Assembly: GCA_039812985.1 (NCBI GenBank)
Contig: JBDHUL010000025.1
Coordinates: 1-12,436 of the forward strand
Origin: JAPUDS01 sp039812985
GTDB lineage: Bacteria; Patescibacteriota; Saccharimonadia; Saccharimonadales; Saccharimonadaceae
Direction: 5' to 3'
Length of the DNA: 12,436 nt
A program made the translations under genes and the position numbers. Below the pieces are notes generated by a model that was not told where the DNA came from, ran no database searches, and was given only the letters and a program-made list of their open reading frames with translations. Below are positions 4,899 to 12,414 of this stretch, piece after piece (position 1 is the first letter of the stretch; every line of letters begins with the position of its first letter).

Positions 4899-6498
4899 CG
4901 ACGACGCCCTCGTAGGGGCCTAGAAGCACAGTGCCGTTTCGAACAAACGGACGACGATTTGGGTACGTAAAACATACTACCTTAGCGCCCCGCCCCAACT
5001 TCACGCGGCGGTATTTCCCAGAAAAATTCAGCGCTACTCGATATGCTTTATCGGCTCCACGTCGTTCGTAAACCAGCACGTTACGACGTTCGTCGTTGTG
5101 CAACTCCGTAAACATACCATCCCGAAACACTGGCTCGTCGCGTCGTAATGCCAGTAGTTTTTTATATAATGCAAATATTGACGACGGCCGGCGCTGTTCA
5201 AGCGCTACGTTATAGACTCTCGCTGATATTGGTACTGGCAGCCACGGCTTGTGCGTGCTAAAACCAGCATAGCGCCCACTCGTCCACTGCATCGGCGAAC
5301 GTTCCGGATCGCGACCGCCCATAGGGTTATTTGCCGATGCCGGGTCTTGCATGGCATGAGGTGAGACGGGGACATTTTCCATACCTACCTCATCACCGTA
5401 GTACACTGTTGGTAAACCCGGAAGCGTCAGTAGTAGCATCGCCACCACCCGAGATTGTCTTCGGCCAAACCGGCTCACAATGCGTGGTTGGTCATGGTTT
5501 GAAAAACAATACGCCGGTCGATCAGTTGGCCGCAGCATAGCCTGAAAGTCACGCACAAAGTCTCCCATAGGACGAGCGCCCCATGGCAAAAACATACCGC
5601 CAAAGTTAAACGGCAACCCGATGCGCGGATTTACATCATATAGCGCCGCGTACTGGTCAACAACTGGACCGAGATCTTCGTCCGGTGACGTTTCAAATAC
5701 CATAATTTTGTTCGGATACGACTCAACAATATCGGTTAGTTCGCGTAGATAGTCGTGCAGTTCCGGCGCGTACTTGCTATAAATGCGTTTGTATTCTCCG
5801 TAGGTGCCAGGCGGCCCAATATAGTGTTCATTTTTCGGTTCATCACGAAGTTTTTTGTCCTTTGCCATATGCCACACCGCATCAACCCGGAACCCATCAA
5901 CGCCCAGATCAAGCCAAAACGTTAATATACGTTTCATCTCGGCACGAAGACGCGGGTTCTCCCAGTTAAGATCGGGTTGCTCTTTGAGAAAACTGTGCAT
6001 ATAGTACTGGCCGCTACGCTGGTCATATTCCCATATCGAACCGCCAAATATACTCACCCAGTTGTTCGGCTCGCGGCCATCAACCGGTTCATGCCACACG
6101 TAGTAGTCACGCTTATCGCTGTTCGGGTCGCGCAAGGCTTCTTGAAACCACGGGTGTTCAATCGATGTATGGTTCGGCACAAAATCAACGATGACTTTTA
6201 GATCACGGGCATGAGCACCTTCAAGTAGCTCCTTAAAATCATCCAACGTTCCAAACATAGGGTGTACGTCACAGTAGTCGCTGACATCGTACCCAAAGTC
6301 GGCCATAGGCGACGGGTAAAACGGCGATATCCATAGAGCATCAACCCCAAGTGATCGGCCATGCCCTTTCAAATAATCCAATTTGTCGATAACGCCGCGC
6401 AGATCGCCAACGCCATCACTATTTGCGTCCATAAAGCTCCGCGGATATATCTGGTAGATAGCATTGACGTCACCCCAAGGCTTACCAGCAAGTCCCAT
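4888..6498 (-). CDS. Alpha-glucosidase, glycoside hydrolase family 13 (copy 1)
   Basis: A 536-residue cytoplasmic enzyme of the oligo-1,6-glucosidase/alpha-glucosidase branch of GH13, hydrolysing short alpha-glucans such as maltose or isomaltose. Region I is DFVPNH (105-110). The nucleophile D206 is in GFRVDAV, the acid/base E269 in VFETSPDED, and the stabiliser D336 in SNHDQPR. QPDLN (174-178) marks the subfamily. The residue after the nucleophile is Ala, as in alpha-1,4-active members, not Val as in isomaltases. Trehalose synthase or transglycosylation remains possible. The start at 6498 is set by AGGAG seven bases upstream. An in-frame ATG at 6513 would overlap that site. The promoter TATACT is at 6529-6524, divergent from the HNH nuclease. 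It has no signal peptide, so oligosaccharides must be imported. It is a paralogue of the gene at 7198-8811. Confidence 0.92.
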   Translation of the reverse strand: MGLAGKPWGDVNAIYQIYPRSFMDANSDGVGDLRGVIDKLDYLKGHGRSLGVDALWISPFYPSPMADFGYDVSDYCDVHPMFGTLDDFKELLEGAHARDLKVIVDFVPNHTSIEHPWFQEALRDPNSDKRDYYVWHEPVDGREPNNWVSIFGGSIWEYDQRSGQYYMHSFLKEQPDLNWENPRLRAEMKRILTFWLDLGVDGFRVDAVWHMAKDKKLRDEPKNEHYIGPPGTYGEYKRIYSKYAPELHDYLRELTDIVESYPNKIMVFETSPDEDLGPVVDQYAALYDVNPRIGLPFNFGGMFLPWGARPMGDFVRDFQAMLRPTDRPAYCFSNHDQPRIVSRFGRRQSRVVAMLLLTLPGLPTVYYGDEVGMENVPVSPHAMQDPASANNPMGGRDPERSPMQWTSGRYAGFSTHKPWLPVPISARVYNVALEQRRPSSIFALYKKLLALRRDEPVFRDGMFTELHNDERRNVLVYERRGADKAYRVALNFSGKYRRVKLGRGAKVVCFTYPNRRPFVRNGTVLLGPYEGVVARV

Positions 6499-6520
6499 TT
6501 CTTTTCTCCTCATGCTGAAC

Positions 6521-6531
6521 TATAGTATAGC
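6521..6531. promoter_or_regulatory. Overlapping divergent promoters of GH13 copy 1 and HNH nuclease
   Basis: The near-palindromic stretch CTATAGTATAG (6520-6530) provides TATACT on the minus strand (6529-6524) for the glucosidase. On the plus strand it provides TATAGT (6521-6526) or TATAGC (6526-6531) for the nuclease, 10 or 5 bases before its ATG. The two -10 boxes occupy the same bases, so polymerase binding in one direction should exclude the other. Confidence 0.55.
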
Positions 6532-6536
6532 GTGTT

Positions 6537-7298
6537 ATGGCTTTTTGGAAAAAACTTGTCAGCCGCCGCACCACTCGCCTCCTAAAATACGCCTACGTCC
6601 TCAGTATTATTGCCCTTGGCATGTGGCAGCTCTCCAGTACAACACCGGTCATTGGGTCAAATGGTGCCCGTACACCTGCCGGATCATCGGCCGCAGCTGC
6701 TGCCCTGCAAACCCTCCCTGTCAAAGGCCGGGCCAATAAAACAGGGTATAGTCGGATGCATTTTTCAGACGGTTGGGCCGAACTCCCAACCTGCGATGTT
6801 CGAAATTTTATCCTCGCCCGAGACCTAAAAAATATCGTCTTCGTTAACGGCACGTGCAAAGTCAAATCCGGCCAACTCGCCGACCCGTATACCGGAACTA
6901 CCATTTTCTTTACACGGGGAGCCGACACAAGCGACGATGTACAAATTGATCACGTTGTCGCTCTCGGCGATGCCTGGCAAAAAGGGGCGCAACAACTCAG
7001 TGCTCTCGAGCGATATGCCCTAGCCAACGACCCGCTGGAACTGCTCGCTGTTGACGGCGCAGCCAACCAAAACAAAGGCGACAGCGACGCCGCGAGTTGG
7101 CTGCCACCCAACAAAGCCTTTCGTTGCCCCTATGTTGCCCGACAAATTGCCGTCAAATCAAAATACCGCCTGTGGGTGACACCGGCCGAATATCAGGCTA
7201 TGGCGACGGTACTACGGGACTGCCCTGACCAGCCCGTGGGACAAGCACCGCCGCTCCAAACCCCTCCAAACTCACCCGCCCATCCGAACGTACCGTAA
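6537..7298 (+). CDS. Membrane-anchored or secreted HNH nuclease (DUF1524/GmrSD C-terminal type)
   Basis: A 253-residue protein with a basic N-terminus, one hydrophobic helix (about 15-33) acting as signal or anchor, a low-complexity Ala/Ser linker, and a DUF1524 HNH domain (about 66-229). Key stretches are CDVRNFILARDL, DPYTG, VQIDHVVALGDAWQKGA (D138, H139), NDPLELLAVDGAANQNKGD and WLPPNKAF. These match extracellular nucleases of actinobacterial type. Cysteines C86/C107 and C197/C229 could form disulfides, fitting an extracellular site. The likely role is DNA degradation for nucleotide scavenging or competition with, or feeding on, a host cell. The last 33 residues form a Pro-rich tail encoded within the 101-base overlap with the convergent glucosidase gene. 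The start is placed at 6537, with -10 elements five or ten bases upstream. Confidence 0.9.
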   Translation: MAFWKKLVSRRTTRLLKYAYVLSIIALGMWQLSSTTPVIGSNGARTPAGSSAAAAALQTLPVKGRANKTGYSRMHFSDGWAELPTCDVRNFILARDLKNIVFVNGTCKVKSGQLADPYTGTTIFFTRGADTSDDVQIDHVVALGDAWQKGAQQLSALERYALANDPLELLAVDGAANQNKGDSDAASWLPPNKAFRCPYVARQIAVKSKYRLWVTPAEYQAMATVLRDCPDQPVGQAPPLQTPPNSPAHPNVP

Positions 7299-8811
7299 CG
7301 GCCCCAGGGTGAGTCATCGCTACGACATCGACGATTGCTTCCGGGAGTGCGCATATTTGAGCTGCGTCGGCATAGTTAAGTGCAACGTAGTACCGTTGTC
7401 CATCAAGTTCGCGCGCATAGGCCAGAACATACCCAGTGTCAGTATCAACCACAGTAAAACTCCCCCGCTGCCATAACGGTTCGCGCCGCAGCTGCAACAG
7501 CTGTTGGTATAACGTAAGCCATGACTGCGGGTCACCGTATTCGCTATCGACATTTTTCCATGCCGCGCTTTTTGGAACAGGGAGCCAGGGCGTCCCGGTC
7601 GTAAAACCGCCAGTCAACGAGCCATCCCATTGCATGGGGGTTCGCTCGGGGTCTCTTCCGCCAGAATCAATGGTTTTTTCAAACAGATCCTTCATGCGTT
7701 CGGCCGCAATATCAACCTGTTCCATACCTAACTCGTCGCCGTAGTACATAACGGGCAAACCAGGCAGTGTCATTTGCATAAACGCCACGAGACGTGCCTG
7801 AGCTTCGCTATATCGCCCGACGAGTCGTGGCTGATCATGGTTTGAAAAACAAAAACTTGGACGCACGCCATCGGGTAGTGTTCGCAGATAGTCGGTGAGT
7901 GTCCGTCCGACGTGTTCCGCGTGCCATGGCTGGTGCAAGCCTTCGAAATACATAGGCGCAGCCAGTCCCGGTGCAACGCTATGCAGCGCACAAATCTGCG
8001 CATGTACATCGCCTAGCTGCTCGTCCGGATAGTACTCGAACAAAAAATATTTATCACTATACTCGCTCGTAACACTCACCAGATCACGAAGGTGCTCGAC
8101 GAGGCGAGGACCGTTTTTGCATGATCGATGAATATACGCCCCAAAGTCATCTTTCGACCCCTCATAGCGGTCGTTTACCGGATCATCAGGAAACGCCGTA
8201 TTTTTCGACAATACCCACACGGCGTCCACCCGAAACCCATCAACACCCTTGCTAAACCAAAACCGAATAACATCTTTCATCGCGGCACGCACCTGTGGAT
8301 TCTCCCAGTTCAAATCAGGTTGCGACGGCATAAACGAATGCAAATAGTACTGCCCTGTTGTCTCGTCATACGTCCAGGATGAGCCGCCAGATATACTGCG
8401 CCAGTTATTGGGTATGTCACGCCAGACATACCAGTCGCGTTTGGCACTTGCCCGACTCGAACGGGATTCTTGAAACCACGCATGTTGGTCTGATGTATGG
8501 TTCGGAACAAGGTCAAGCATTACTTTGATACGCTTCGCGTGCGCTGCCGCTATAAACGTATCAGCGTCAGCCATACTCCCAAAAAGCGGGTCAACGCCAT
8601 AGTAATCACTCACATCATACCCGCAGTCAGTTTGCGGCGACGGGTAAAAGGGCGATACCCACACCGCATCTACACCGAGCACATCCGATACATAGTCAAG
8701 CTTTTCTGTTATGCCCGCAAGGTCACCCACCCCGTCACCATTTACATCCTTAAAGCTCCGTGGATATATCTGATACAAGACATTTACATCAGTCCAGCGA
8801 TTGATCGTCAT
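7198..8811 (-). CDS. Alpha-glucosidase, glycoside hydrolase family 13 (copy 2)
   Basis: A 537-residue cytoplasmic paralogue of the gene at 4888-6498, with the same plan. It starts TDVNVLYQIYPRSF. Region I is DLVPNH (100-105), the nucleophile D196 is in GFRVDAV, the acid/base E259 in FLFEYYPDE, the stabiliser D326 in SNHDQPR, and QPDLN is at 164-168. Ala after the nucleophile again favours alpha-1,4 bonds. Loops differ from copy 1 (for example KNTAFPDDPVNDRYEG after the nucleophile and a different region near 265-300), so substrate length may differ. The reading frame is open to 8901, but the ATG at 8811 aligns with the paralogue, and a TATGCT box ends seven bases before it. The C-terminal 33 codons overlap the 3' end of the HNH nuclease gene on the other strand. 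Confidence 0.92.
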   Translation of the reverse strand: MTINRWTDVNVLYQIYPRSFKDVNGDGVGDLAGITEKLDYVSDVLGVDAVWVSPFYPSPQTDCGYDVSDYYGVDPLFGSMADADTFIAAAHAKRIKVMLDLVPNHTSDQHAWFQESRSSRASAKRDWYVWRDIPNNWRSISGGSSWTYDETTGQYYLHSFMPSQPDLNWENPQVRAAMKDVIRFWFSKGVDGFRVDAVWVLSKNTAFPDDPVNDRYEGSKDDFGAYIHRSCKNGPRLVEHLRDLVSVTSEYSDKYFLFEYYPDEQLGDVHAQICALHSVAPGLAAPMYFEGLHQPWHAEHVGRTLTDYLRTLPDGVRPSFCFSNHDQPRLVGRYSEAQARLVAFMQMTLPGLPVMYYGDELGMEQVDIAAERMKDLFEKTIDSGGRDPERTPMQWDGSLTGGFTTGTPWLPVPKSAAWKNVDSEYGDPQSWLTLYQQLLQLRREPLWQRGSFTVVDTDTGYVLAYARELDGQRYYVALNYADAAQICALPEAIVDVVAMTHPGAVTVRSDGRVSLEGFGAAVLVPRAGQGSPVVPSP

Positions 8812-8818
8812 ATCTTTA

Positions 8819-8824
8819 AGCATA
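8819..8824 (-). promoter_or_regulatory. -10 box of GH13 copy 2
   Basis: TATGCT on the minus strand, seven bases before the ATG at 8811. A possible weak -35 (TTTGCT, 8848-8843) has an 18-base spacer. The distance fits the leaderless pattern and supports the shorter start. Confidence 0.45.
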
Positions 8825-8869
8825 ATCGTTATCATGATGATTAGCAAACACCACCCCTGTTGTTTTCTA

Positions 8870-8921
8870 TTTACATCTACGAAGGTTCTGATATACTGCA
8901 AGTATTAGCATTTATACGGAG
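8870..8921 (+). promoter_or_regulatory. Promoter and ribosome binding site of the DUF2569 gene
   Basis: This is the most complete promoter in the window. It has a -35 TTTACA (8870-8875), a 16-base spacer ending in TGA, and the -10 TATACT (8892-8897), that is, an extended -10. A GGAG (8918-8921) lies six bases before the ATG at 8928, so this gene has a leader of about 24 bases and classical initiation. Confidence 0.7.
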
Positions 8922-8927
8922 TGACTT

Positions 8928-9497
8928 ATGCAGAACAAAGAACAACAACCGCAGACATTTGGGCCAGCGCCAGTCGATCCAAACACACAGTACCAGCAAC
9001 AGCCAGTCAACCAACAGTATTTTGCACAACCACAAGCTGCCCCGGTGCAGTATGTTGTGATGGCTGAATCGCTTAAGGGTATTAAGGGATGGCTCCTCTT
9101 CTTTACCATTGTTTTTGCTATCTACGGTATTGTCTTCATCACCTTCTTCTTCGGTGCTATGAATAATAGCGCTATGGATAGTAGCGCTATGAATAATGCG
9201 ACTCAATCCAATTCGGTAGTCGCACTTATTTTTACTCCACTGCTTGCCGCAGCGAGTATCACCACCACAGTATTCCTGGCTATGGAGAAGAAGCTTGCCA
9301 AGTGGCTTGCCGTGGGTACGCTTGGACTTGTCGCACTATATAATATTATCAATGCCATCGTTAACTTTACAGCGGGTGTATCAGAAGCTTCAGCTCCATC
9401 ACTCATTTCGGGCATTGTCATTACCATGATCTTCTCGGGCCTCTTGATGCTCTACTTCTTCGTATCACGACGTGTCAAGGAAACACTGGTGCGATAG
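8928..9497 (+). CDS. DUF2569-like four-helix membrane protein with Gln/Pro-rich N-terminus
   Basis: A 189-residue protein. Residues 1-45 are rich in Gln and Pro and probably disordered in the cytoplasm. Four membrane helices follow at about 54-77, 96-118, 126-148 and 158-180. The entry motif LKGIKGWLLFF and the ending YFFVSRRVKETLVR match the DUF2569 pattern (GIgGWL near the start, SKRVKxTF at the end), so the family call is fairly firm although the function is unknown. The loop after helix 1 contains NNSAMDSSAMNN, encoded by three 15-base tandem repeats (9156-9200). The gene has a strong promoter and a Shine-Dalgarno site, which suggests good expression. An internal Met45 would drop the Gln/Pro tail but lacks a ribosome binding site. 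Confidence 0.78.
   Translation: MQNKEQQPQTFGPAPVDPNTQYQQQPVNQQYFAQPQAAPVQYVVMAESLKGIKGWLLFFTIVFAIYGIVFITFFFGAMNNSAMDSSAMNNATQSNSVVALIFTPLLAAASITTTVFLAMEKKLAKWLAVGTLGLVALYNIINAIVNFTAGVSEASAPSLISGIVITMIFSGLLMLYFFVSRRVKETLVR
9156..9200 (+). repeat. Three in-frame 15-base tandem repeats
   Basis: Units begin with GCTATG at 9156, 9171 and 9186, each about 15 bases. They encode the repeated pattern (A)MNNS/AMDSS/AMNNA in the loop between membrane helices 1 and 2 of the DUF2569-like protein. Because the unit is a multiple of three, changes in copy number would keep the frame. Confidence 0.75.
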
Positions 9498-9513
9498 TTC
9501 TGCACCGGGCAAA

Positions 9514-9538
9514 AGAGCCGGAAGCACCGGCTCTTTTT
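9514..9538. terminator. Bidirectional terminator between DUF2569 gene and typA
   Basis: AGAGCCGG (9514-9521) and CCGGCTCT (9527-9534) form an 8-bp stem with loop AAGCA. It is followed by a T-run on the plus strand and preceded by AAA, giving a TTTT run on the minus strand. It lies 17 bases after the DUF2569 stop and directly against the typA stop (9539-9537), so both convergent genes use it. Confidence 0.88.
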
Positions 9539-11387
9539 ATTTGCTCATCCGCTTACGCTCGTTACTATCCAGATATCGTTTGCGGAGTCGCAACGATTTT
9601 GGCGTCACCTCCAAAAGCTCATCATCATTCAGAAAATCAATACATTGTTCGAGGCTAAGCTGCGTGTACGGAGTGAGCTGTACTGTTCCGTCGCTCGATT
9701 TACTCCGCATATTGGTCAAGTGCTTCTCCTTGCACACATTGATTTCGAGGTCTTCGCCCCGATTATATAGCCCAACAATCATCCCGCTATACACATCTGT
9801 TCCTGGCCCGACGAACAGCTCGCCGCGGGCCTCGGCCGTTTCGAGTGCATATGGCGTTGTCGTCCCAGCCTCAAATGCGACGAGTGCTCCGCCGCGTGTA
9901 TTGGAAAGCTTCGGGCCTACTGGTTGGTAGCCATGCGGCAAACTATGCATGATAACCGTTCCCTTCGTCGCGGTAAGGAGGAGGTTGCGTAGACCAATAA
10001 GCGCCCTGGTAGTGATAATATATTCCAGCCGAGTTTGTCCAGCACTCGTCTGTTCCTGTTTTTTCAGTTCGGCTCGTCGAAGACCCATTTCCTGGCTCAC
10101 GACACCGACAAATTCTGGCGCAACTTCGACATAGAGCTCTTCGACTGGCTCTTTTTCCTGACCGGCTTCCTGTACGGTCACGACCTGCGGACGGCCAACC
10201 TCAAACTCATAGCCATCGCGGCGCATCGCTTCTATAAGAACACTGAGATGCAATTCACCACGGCCCGAGATAACAAATCCTATCCCCTCATCACGAACCT
10301 TAAGCGCCACGTTTGTTTCGAGCTCGCGTTGAAGACGTTCGCCCAGCTGTCGAGACGTGTTGAAATCGCCTTCGCGGCCTTTCATAGGGCTCGTATTTGG
10401 ACCGAGGTACATACTAATAGTCGGCGCTTCGACCTGTATGACCGGCAATGCCTCCGGGTTATCGCGTCCCGCCACTGTATCACCTATATGGGCCTCGGGT
10501 ATGCCAGTCAGCGCGACCAAGTCGCCACTTTCGGCCTCGTCAACCTCCTCCCGGCCTAGCCCGCGAAAACTAAAAACTTTTTCGACTTTTGACGGCAGAG
10601 ATGTACCATCAGCCTTGAGGAGTACGACTGGCATATTTTTTGTGACGCTCCCCCGCTCCACGCGGCCCGTAGCGTACTTGCCAAGGAAATTGTCGCGTGA
10701 CAGCGCTGCCACAACAAGCTGCAAACTGCCTGTCTTGGTGACTGGAGCATCGACATCGCCGACGATCGCATCAAATACTGGCGTGAGGTCGGCTGGCTCA
10801 TCTGGATTCGTTGGCATCTCGCACCACGCCTTTCCATCTCGGGCAACAGCATAATACGTCGGGTAGTGGAGCTGGCTGTCATCGGTTGCAAGCTCCAAAA
10901 ACAGGTCAGCTAGTTCATCTTCAACTTCAGCTATTCGTCGTGCCGGTTTGTCAACTTTGTTTATAACAACCACTGGCCGAAGCCCAAGTTCGAGTGCTTT
11001 CGACAACACAAACTTTGTCTGCGGCATAGGACCTTCCTGTGCATCAACCACTAACAGCACACCATCTGCCATATTCAGCGTACGCTCAACTTCACCCGAA
11101 AAATCAGCGTGACCTGGCGTATCGATAATGTTGATCTTATACTCCCCCCAGTATATAGTCGTTTGTTTCGCCGTGATGGTGATCCCGCGTTCACGCTCTT
11201 GGTCGCCACTATCCATAATAAGCGTTTGACTCATCTCAGCCTGGTTCTCACGGAAGGTATTTGACTGTTTCAAAAGCCCGTCAACCAACGTCGTTTTGCC
11301 GTGGTCAACGTGCGCGATAATAGCAATATTACGGATGTTTTTCGTATCTGTCATAAAAAATAAGCCGTTACTTGGCTCCTCTTTCAT
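9537..11387 (-). CDS. typA: Translational GTPase TypA/BipA
   Basis: A ribosome-associated GTPase of 616 residues (605 from the second start), close to the family's usual length of about 607. It affects 50S assembly and stress adaptation. G1 is AHVDHGKTT, the switch I region has RERGIT, G3 is DTPGHAD and G4 is NKVD. Domain II, the EF-G-like domains III and V, and the TypA-specific C-terminal domain (RGGALVAFEAGTTTPYAL..., ending LRKRYLDSNERKR) are all present. Two starts are possible. The ATG at 11387 lies five bases after TATACT (11398-11393), fitting a leaderless mRNA. The ATG at 11354 gives the family-typical N-terminus MTDTKNIRNIAIIAHVDHGKTT, but it has no ribosome binding site at proper spacing. 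The gene lies 16 bases downstream of the aminotransferase gene, with its own promoter. Confidence 0.95.
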   Translation of the reverse strand: MKEEPSNGLFFMTDTKNIRNIAIIAHVDHGKTTLVDGLLKQSNTFRENQAEMSQTLIMDSGDQERERGITITAKQTTIYWGEYKINIIDTPGHADFSGEVERTLNMADGVLLVVDAQEGPMPQTKFVLSKALELGLRPVVVINKVDKPARRIAEVEDELADLFLELATDDSQLHYPTYYAVARDGKAWCEMPTNPDEPADLTPVFDAIVGDVDAPVTKTGSLQLVVAALSRDNFLGKYATGRVERGSVTKNMPVVLLKADGTSLPSKVEKVFSFRGLGREEVDEAESGDLVALTGIPEAHIGDTVAGRDNPEALPVIQVEAPTISMYLGPNTSPMKGREGDFNTSRQLGERLQRELETNVALKVRDEGIGFVISGRGELHLSVLIEAMRRDGYEFEVGRPQVVTVQEAGQEKEPVEELYVEVAPEFVGVVSQEMGLRRAELKKQEQTSAGQTRLEYIITTRALIGLRNLLLTATKGTVIMHSLPHGYQPVGPKLSNTRGGALVAFEAGTTTPYALETAEARGELFVGPGTDVYSGMIVGLYNRGEDLEINVCKEKHLTNMRSKSSDGTVQLTPYTQLSLEQCIDFLNDDELLEVTPKSLRLRKRYLDSNERKRMSK

Positions 11388-11392
11388 GAACT

Positions 11393-11398
11393 AGTATA
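11393..11398 (-). promoter_or_regulatory. -10 box of typA
   Basis: An extended -10 element (TGG-TATACT) sits in the 16-base gap after the aminotransferase stop codon, five bases before the first possible typA ATG. Confidence 0.6.
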
Positions 11399-11403
11399 CC
11401 ACG

Positions 11404-12315
11404 CTATAGCTTAGTAAGCCACCCCTTTTCAGACGGCTCGTCAAGCGCCGCACGGTGAATTTCTCGGAGCTGCCGCGTCAAAGGTCCGAACTGTCTATGG
11501 TTAATGTCTCGTCCGTCGATTTCAAACACCGGCGCGAGGTATGAACTGGTACCACAGACAAATACCTCGTCCGCTATATACAGCTCCGTAACGTCAACCG
11601 TGCGCTCTTCGACCGGCACACCCTGGTCTCGGGCGATCTCCAAAACTGTCCGCCGGTTAATACCTTCGAGTAAATCGCATGAGTTATTCGGAGTAACAAG
11701 TACGCCGTCTCGCACCAAAAATATATTTGCCGCACTCAGCTCGCAGACATGACCGCTCACATCGAGAAACACACAGTCATCATACCCTGCATCCATAGCG
11801 TCTTGCCGCGCCAGTGCCGAATTGACATAAGCGCCATTCACCTTGGCCCGTGACGGTATCGCATTGTCCGGTATCCGTCGCCACATGCTCGTTTTGAGCC
11901 GCATCCCTTCCTGTGGAACAATAGGTGCCGCCTCAAGCAGAAACAGGCTAAGTGTTGTATGCAGCCCTTTTGTTCTCGTACCAGGCAGTAGTTCATCGAC
12001 ATGCACACTTGCTCGAACAAACACATCCTCATGGGGGTTATTTGCTCGTACTGTTTCGCGTACGGCACCCTCAAACTGCTCATACGTCCATTCATTTTCA
12101 AATGTCGTAATGCCAATAATCCGACATGAGTCGACAAGCCGCTTATAGTGGTCACCGAGTCGAAACGCCAGCCACTCCCCATCTTGTTCGTGAATGTTAA
12201 AAACCGTATACACGCTTAGTCCGTAGAGTACCGCTGAACTCGCTACTGACAACGAAGCTTTATCAGCATCAACGATATCAGGATGAAAGTATATTTTCGG
12301 AAAAAGTCGTGCCAT
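11404..12315 (-). CDS. ilvE: Class IV aminotransferase, branched-chain amino acid aminotransferase-like
   Basis: A 303-residue PLP enzyme of fold type IV, transferring the amino group between branched-chain amino acids and 2-oxoglutarate. The likely PLP lysine is K158 in RAKVNGAYVNSALARQDA. The segment GYDDCVFLDVSGHVCELSAANIFLVRDGVLVTP contains the conserved Glu (E192). LLEGINRRTVLEIA, LYIADEVFVCGTSSYLAPV (phosphate-binding GTS) and FGPLTRQL follow the IlvE order. D-amino acid aminotransferase is the main alternative; the NYxxS-like AYVNS and the FGPLT ending favour IlvE. No other branched-chain pathway genes are nearby, so a catabolic or salvage role is plausible. The ATG at 12315 is chosen over an in-frame ATG at 12345, because an extended -10 box (TGC-TAGCAT) ends seven bases before it. 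Confidence 0.85.
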   Translation of the reverse strand: MARLFPKIYFHPDIVDADKASLSVASSAVLYGLSVYTVFNIHEQDGEWLAFRLGDHYKRLVDSCRIIGITTFENEWTYEQFEGAVRETVRANNPHEDVFVRASVHVDELLPGTRTKGLHTTLSLFLLEAAPIVPQEGMRLKTSMWRRIPDNAIPSRAKVNGAYVNSALARQDAMDAGYDDCVFLDVSGHVCELSAANIFLVRDGVLVTPNNSCDLLEGINRRTVLEIARDQGVPVEERTVDVTELYIADEVFVCGTSSYLAPVFEIDGRDINHRQFGPLTRQLREIHRAALDEPSEKGWLTKL

Positions 12316-12322
12316 ACTCCTT

Positions 12323-12331
12323 ATGCTAGCA
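12323..12331 (-). promoter_or_regulatory. -10 box of the aminotransferase gene
   Basis: TGC followed by TAGCAT on the minus strand, seven bases before the ATG at 12315. AAGGAG lies between them but only one base from the ATG, too close for normal Shine-Dalgarno use. Confidence 0.45.
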
Positions 12332-12366
12332 CGTTTTGATGACAAAATACATTTGGGTAGTCCTCA

Positions 12367-12387
12367 CCCCGAACCTAGACGTCGGGG
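12367..12387. other. Intergenic hairpin
   Basis: CCCCGA (12367-12372) can pair with TCGGGG (12382-12387) across a 9-base loop. No T-run follows on either strand, and no gene is seen in 12346-12418. Role unknown. Confidence 0.4.
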
Positions 12388-12414
12388 GTACGAATCAAAC
12401 AGCCATACCATAAC

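Noticed and set aside
8812..8901. N-terminal extension of GH13 copy 2 to 8901
   Set aside because: The extra 30 residues have no counterpart in the paralogue or family, and they run through the probable promoter of the gene.
10035..10854. Plus-strand frames of 165 and 174 codons opposite typA
   Set aside because: They lie entirely within a clearly recognised typA reading frame. No domain is recognisable, and they reflect the third-position bias of the other strand.
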